A stretch of DNA of 64,000 nucleotides from NCBI GenBank assembly GCA_003116995.1, contig BDSL01000054.1, positions 124,001 to 188,000 of the forward strand. The letters run 5' to 3'. The position numbers and the translations under genes were made by a program. This DNA is from Yamagishiella unicocca (Eukaryota; Chlorophyta; Chlorophyceae; Chlamydomonadales; Volvocaceae). The notes beneath the pieces were generated by a model, which was not told the DNA's origin, searched no databases, and saw only the letters and a list, made by a program, of their open reading frames with translations. Positions 58,870 to 64,000 of the stretch are shown here, piece by piece; position 1 is the first letter of the stretch; every line of letters begins with the position of its first letter.

Positions 58870-59030
58870 TGTTACCGTGGGCCCCAGATCAGAAGGTAGA
58901 GCTGTCGGGCTTGCTGATGGGCCCTTGACAGCCCGCGTGTTCGTGTTAGTTGCAGCTGTTGGTGGGTAGGTGTACTAACTGTTACAGTGGGCCCGCCGCT
59001 CCAGACGGTTAAGACGAAGACCGATCCATG
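58870..59030 (+). repeat. Two adjacent GTTACAGTGGG-family ends
   Basis: ACTGTTACCGTGGGCCCCAG (58872) with GTAGAGCTGTCGGGC, and AACTGTTACAGTGGGCCCG (58978), lie about 106 bases apart in the same orientation. Confidence 0.75.
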
Positions 59031-60125
59031 CATCGGGCGCATGGCTGTTGGGGACGCTCGCCGACGACCGAGGTTGTAAAGGCGCCCGCCGCGCCGATCG
59101 ATATGCGGCGGATGAGTTCGTTGGGGGTCATCAGGTGTCGTACCACCACGCACCCCTTTTTTCCCCAATGGTACGAAGCGCCGTATGGCTGTTACGAGGG
59201 CAGCAGCGGGCGACGTTGGGAGGCGGCCGCCGGCAGCAGAAGACTGCGCTATGCTCCCCGCCCCCGCACTCGATCGCTCGTGCGGTAGCTAGTGGGCCGC
59301 CAAATGTCCCAGGGGGGTGGTTCAGAGGGGGTTTGAGGGGACAGCCTGTGGGTCACGAGGGGGTGAAGGGTGTGTGGGGAGCTAAGCACCTACCTCGTCA
59401 CCGCGCAACCCGCACGGTATCGTGCGTCTTCTATATGGGGCTCTAGTGTGTCGTACAAAGGAGGGGCGCCGCATACGTGTGCTTGGCCGTGTATTTGTAA
59501 CGGCGGGTGGACTCACATCGTCGCGCACTCGCTCTCACATCGTCGCACATTCGTTGCGCCATCCGTCACCCACTTGCTGTGCCCTCGCGGATCGTTGGGT
59601 CGTTCCCCCTACACTCCCGTCACCGCGCCACACCGCAGGTAGGCCCCAGACCATCCGACGCTCGCAGCCGCCTCAGCCAGCTCGCAGCAGCCGCCCTTTT
59701 GTGCCGTCACCACCACACATGTTGTCACCACCACGTCATCACCACTCCCACATGCCACCCTTGCCTGTGCATGCCGCAGCCTTTGCCGAGCAGCTCCCCC
59801 TGCCGTGGTTTGGACGGCAACTGAGTGCTGTGGCTCCCGGTTGCAGAGGCGCAGGATGTCGGTGCTGGGCTCCCGATGCACCTGCAGAACCTGCTGCACC
59901 CGTGCTGCAGGGCCCGCGCATCCTTTCCAGCATGGTACACATGAGGAGCGCTGGGTCCGGACAAGGATGGCTGGGCAGCCAGGGCATGTTGGTGCACTTG
60001 CAGCAGCCTGCTGCACTACTGCCACGGTCGCGTCACCTGCCGTGGGGCCGCTGGCTGTGGGCTTACGTCACCACCTGTGGTTCACACGGGCTGTATGTTC
60101 GTGGCCATTCACACCGCAGTCGCCA

Positions 60126-60170
60126 GTTTGCTCACCCGCCCTGCACAGCGCACTGTGTGTTATGACAGCT
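60126..60170. repeat. Fragment related to the 7683-8222 element
   Basis: GCTCACCCGCCCTGCACAGC followed by GCACTGTGTGTTATGACA matches the reverse complement of about 7986-8026 with few differences. Confidence 0.7.
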
Positions 60171-60803
60171 GGGCGAGCAGCAGTGGACGCGCGTCTTCTG
60201 TGCAAAGTTGGGCAATAAGTGAAGAGCAGGGCCGACCCCGACTCCGAGGTGTCGTCGGGTTGCATTTCAGTAACACGGCAAGCAGGAAACCTTTTCCGTG
60301 TCCTACCTCACACCCGCACCCTAGAACAAACCGTCCTCGTCATTCGCAACCTCCTCCCAACCAACTAGGCGGGGGGGCCCCTAGCCTCACCAGCTCTGCT
60401 CCCACGGCCGCACCCTGGGCTCATCACCATACCACCCGCCACCACACAGGAGGCCCAAGTGCAGCAACATTACTGCGCCACCGCCCAGCAGCCAGGGTTC
60501 AGCCTCCCCTCAGCAATAGCCACATCTCCATCGTTAGTCACACCGCCGCCACTCCATCCCGCCTGGGAAAGGAAACATGCCTGCAGATGGGATGTGGAAG
60601 TGAAACCCCGGAACCGTGAGACCACATCGCGGCACTCCTCGTCGCTCCGAAGCCCACACCGCCTGCATCAGCAGCGTGCCCAGTGAGGCGCACCGGGTCC
60701 CCACCTGCAGCCCCAAACCCTAAATCCCTCCCTGTAGCCCCAAATCCTACACTCACAACCCGCCAGAACCCCCGCCCCCTACACGTGCGGGCCTCAGCGG
60801 GTC

Positions 60804-63800
60804 TCATGGCCTCAGCGGCGGCAGCGGGCCCCCCTTGTTCCACGCGTCCAGCCAGCGGTTGCGCTTCCCCCCCACATACGCCCCCAGCTCCTCCGTGCAA
60901 TCCCGCGACAGCCGCCGCAGCAGCTTGGGCAGGTCGCCATCGCGGCGGGCAGTCATGACCTGGGGTCGGCGAAGGGGGGGGGGGGCGGGGGGTGAGGAAG
61001 CGGGTGGGCACGACAAAAGAAAGTGGATTGGTTGGTTCGTTGGCTGTTTGGCAGAGGACTGGCTTCGAGGCTACACCAGGCGACCGTGGCGATAGCACTA
61101 CGGCGGTGAGGGGTTGGGGGTGCGATGGGATGGCCGGCGTGGAGAGGTGAGTGCGTTACCCGTGTCCCCGTGATGCATGATGCGCCACCAACCGACAAAC
61201 CGACCCCGTCACATCAACCGACAACCGCCAGCCAACCGATAATTCATGACGGCACCCACCGTGCGCGCCTCGGGTGGCTTCAGTGCGTACATGAGCTCCG
61301 CCGCCAGCTCGGCGGCAGCGGCCAGTGCCCGACCGCCGCTGCTGTTGCGACCCGCGGGTCGCAGCGCGGGTCCCAGCTCCGTCACCGCCGCCTCCAGCAG
61401 CAGCACGCAGCTGAGGCTGTCGCGGCTGGACTGGTAGCGGTCGCAGAGGGCCTGGGGAAGGGGAGGGGGGGGTAGGGGGAGAGAGTGGTGTGAAGACCCG
61501 GTTGCACGGCATAGGGAATGGAGGACAGAGGAGGAGGAGGCGGCTTGGGTGGAAGGCATGGTGGCACAGGACCTGGGCGTGGAGAGAACGGAAGGGGCGG
61601 GGGGAGGACTCTGCCCCATGCACGCCTCTCTGCCTCTGCACCTCACTTCCACGGCTCAAGCAGCTGGCTACTCCTGGAAACCCCGCAGGTGGCACCGCAG
61701 GCCGCCGTGAGGTGCCGTACCAACACGGCGCCGTACCAAGCCCCCACCCCCCCAGACCCGCCCTCCCAAGTCCCAACCTACCTGCACGATCTGCAGCACC
61801 TCCTCCGCCGCCCGGGCCCGCCTTGCCGCCGCCGTCAGCTGCTGCTGCGGCTGCTGCGGCTGCTGCGGCTGCTGGGGCTGCGGCTGGCCGGCCTGTGCTA
61901 CTGCCGCCTCCGCCGCCGCCGCCGCGGCCTCCATGGCCGCCGCCGCCGTCAGCGCGTCCAGCTGGTCCAGCAGCACCGCCAGCAGGCAGGGGTGGCGCTC
62001 GCCGTAATGCCGCTTCGCGAAGGACACTGTTCGACAGGGTATGACAGTCGTGCGCGGGCAGGGGTGCGGTGTGGGCGATGAAGGGGCGTGTTGGGGCCGA
62101 GGTTGTCGGATGGAAGCCCCCGAGCGGTCACCCACACAGCTCCCTCGCCACCCATCCACCCGGCACGCAACGCTGCCACCAGCGCCCCGCCACTGCCTCC
62201 GCCCGCCAGCACCACCGCCTCCGTCACCGACCTCTTCCATCATGATCACCACCGCCTCCGTCACCGCCGTCTTCCATCATCAGCAACACCGGCATCAACG
62301 GTATGTGGGGAGGGGCCCACACCAGAGGTAGACGGAACATTCCAAACCCGCCCAAGCCCCCTCCCAGTACCCAGCCTTCCCCCACCTTACTTCCCCTTTC
62401 TTCCCCCGCCTTCCCCCATACCTAAAACCCTCCCCCTTCCCCTACACCTTCGCCCTCCCCTCTGCCCCTCTGCACCAGCTACACTTCCCATGTCGAGCTA
62501 CCGGTTATTTTATGTAACCCCGCCCCGCCCCGCTCGCACCCGCCTCCTTCAGCATGTTGACCGCCTCGCCCCTTCCCCTTCCCCGGGGCCCTCCCTCGTC
62601 TGTCCTAAACGGTTTTTTCGGGCATCCACGGGCCTTCCTCGACCCCCCCCGCCCTGCCCCGCTCGCACCCGCCTCCTCCAGCATGTTGACCGCCTCGCCC
62701 ACTTGCAGCGGCTCCCCGAAGTGCAGCAGGCTGTTGGCCACGTTGCGGGTGGCCCACAGCCGCTCGGGGGTTGGGGTGAGGGAGCCCCTGACGCACAGCA
62801 CCGGGGGCAAGGGGGGGGGAGCGGTGGGAAGGGCGGCAGGCTTGTGGCGTGTGTTCGTGTGGCTTAGGGTTTTAGGGTTTGTCCGTGTGATTTTAGGAGA
62901 GGAAAACGTGATCTCAGGGCTGTCGAGGTGCGCAAGGGCAGAGATGAACGAGGGACCCGGGGCTGGCGGAATTAAGCAAGCTGAAGGATGCCGCGGCCCA
63001 GCCAGCAGCCGTACCCAACAGGTGCCGTAGCGTACCCAGACCGCCTTGGGAGTGCGAGTTGGGGCCGCACAAAGGTGTATGGCTACTCACTTGACCACTT
63101 GACTCCGACCCAGATCCCCAGCTCCCTAAAACCCTACAACCTGTAATACGTTGTTCCCCCAATCGCCGCACCCGCCACCCGCCACCCAACAGCCACAGCC
63201 CCACCCCACACCGCCCCGACCTGCGCCACACACGCCGTACACGCCGTACACGCCGCCGTACCGCACCTGGCCTCCGCCGCTCCTCCGGGCCCCACCACCA
63301 GGTTGCCCCCGCTGCCGCTGCCCCTCTGCTGCTCCAGAACCGCCGCCGCCTGGGCCTCCAGGGAGGCTCGCTGCTTGCGGATCTGCGAGGTGGCAAAGCG
63401 GGTGCGGCAGCCGGGGGAAGGCGCGAGGGACGCGTGGGTGTCGGACCAGGTTAAAGAAACCTAAAAATGGGCATACAAAGGAGGAGAGGGCTTACATACT
63501 TTTTCGAAGGTTCGTCTGAGGTGATGTCGCGCCCACGATGTCGCGCCCACCCTCGCTCCCACCACCCCCCGCTACCCCGGCCCCCGTGTCCTATGTCGTG
63601 TAACCGGGTCGTATAACCGGATCTCTTCCGTCTCCTATATAGGTGACCAAAGACACCCCCTCCCCCGCACCTGCATCTGCTACCGGGCCCCAAAGATTCC
63701 CCCGCACCTGCATCTGCTGCCTGGCCCCAAGGACCCCTCCTTCTTATCAAACCCGCACCTGCATCTGCTGCCTGGCCCCAAGGACCCCTCCTTATCAAAC

Positions 63801-63959
63801 CCGCACCTGCATCTGCTGCCTGGCCCCAAGGACCCCTCCTTATCAAACCCGCACCTGCATCTGCTGCCTGGCTCCGATACTCATGTTGGCCTCCGCCAGG
63901 CGACCCAGGATGCGGCACACGGGGTGGCGGGGGCCGCCGGGGAGGACCAGCCGCAGCAT
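60804..63959 (-). CDS. TPR-like repeat protein, C-terminal part (5' end outside window)
   Basis: Exons in transcript order: 63959-63855, 63382-63267, 62787-62669, 62026-61782, 61451-61260, 60959-60804 (TGA). All phases match, giving the last 310 residues. The gene continues upstream past base 64000, since exon 63959 opens at an acceptor (CCCCAG). Helical-repeat wording such as RILGRLAEANMSIGARQQMQ, RLWATRNVANSLLHFGEPLQ, VGEAVNMLEEA and AKRHYGERHPCLLAVLLDQL resembles kinesin-light-chain-type TPRs, where YGxxHP is a common feature. An Ala/Gln/Pro-rich insert follows, and the C-terminus ends GGPLPPLRP. Such repeats bind protein partners; no catalytic domain is visible and the specific role cannot be inferred. 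Confidence 0.78.
62520..62705. repeat. Duplicated tail of a TPR-gene exon with its splice donor
   Basis: The 3' end of exon 62787-62669 plus donor, read on the plus strand as GCTCGCACCCGCCTC and CAGCATGTTGACCGCCTCGCC, appears again at about 62530-62571 with one or two changes. A dispersed repeat (CTAAACGGTTTTTTCGGGCA, 62605-62640) lies between the copies. The downstream copy is therefore a pseudo-exon end with its own donor inside the intron. Confidence 0.82.
63660..63875. repeat. ~50-bp tandem repeat carrying a duplicated 5' splice site
   Basis: Five units of CCGCACCTGCATCTGCTGCC + TGGCCCCAAGGACCCCTCCT + TATCAAA (first units diverged), starting near 63665, 63699, 63750, 63799 and 63849. The rightmost unit contains the true end of exon 63959-63855 (minus strand GGCAGCAGATGCAG|GTGCGG). 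The other units repeat that exon end and donor inside the following intron. Confidence 0.88.
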
Positions 63960-64000
63960 CTGGGGAGGGGCGTGCGAGGAACCCCGGAGGGGGGGAGAGA

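Larger units (their letters stand above)
58257..60803. other. Gap between convergent genes
   Basis: It separates the TAG of the CURT1-like gene from the minus-strand TGA of the TPR-like gene. It contains two GTTACAGTGGG-family ends (58872 and 58978) and, near 60128-60166, a stretch related to the internal part of the 7683-8222 element. The 77-codon frame at 58462-58695 includes a hydrophobic run but has no supporting splice partners. No gene is called. Confidence 0.55.

Noticed and set aside
62864..62882. TTAGGGTTTTAGGG resembling algal telomere repeats
   Set aside because: Only about two units inside an intron; not a telomere or a convincing interstitial array.

Overview
This window looks like nuclear DNA of a volvocine green alga (Chlamydomonas/Volvox type). 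The evidence is GC-rich coding exons split by many GT-AG introns with GTGAGT/GTGCGT donors and CAG acceptors, a receptor-like TKL kinase, a hydroxyproline-rich (Ser/Pro) cell-wall type domain, a thylakoid CURT1-like protein, and introns full of minisatellites. No species can be named from sequence alone. All gene models below were built by eye from splice sites and reading-frame continuity, not from transcripts.

Layout. (1) 1-7002, minus strand: a receptor-like protein kinase with signal peptide, ectodomain, one membrane helix and a cytoplasmic TKL-type kinase domain. Its 3' end lies beyond base 1. (2) 7003-8933: a divergent intergenic region carrying an inverted-repeat element. (3) 8934-46673, plus strand: one giant gene. 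I could join 45 exons in a single frame (17,391 coding bases, about 5,796 residues): signal peptide, kelch repeats, a 7.76-kb exon encoding about 2,500 residues of Ser/Pro/Gly-rich sequence, more kelch repeats, a right-handed beta-helix, a Cys-rich stalk, a polytopic membrane region and a basic cytosolic tail. (4) 46674-51725: no confident gene; repeats, including a near-perfect long palindrome nested in a TIR-bounded segment. (5) 51726-58256, plus strand: an 11-exon gene for a CAAD/CURT1-like plastid membrane protein with a long C-terminal extension. (6) 58257-60803: a repeat-rich gap between convergent genes. (7) 60804-63959, minus strand: the last six exons of a TPR-like gene that continues past base 64000.

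How the parts relate. The kinase and the giant protein are divergently transcribed neighbours and both appear to be cell-surface proteins, so a functional link at the cell wall or extracellular matrix is possible but is only inference. The CURT1-like and TPR-like genes look unrelated to them. Several dispersed repeat families run through introns and gaps, the clearest being one that starts GTTACAGTGGG (at least eight copies) and one with the core CCGGTTACACGACAT. From about 7 to 28 kb the DNA looks visibly less GC-rich than the rest.
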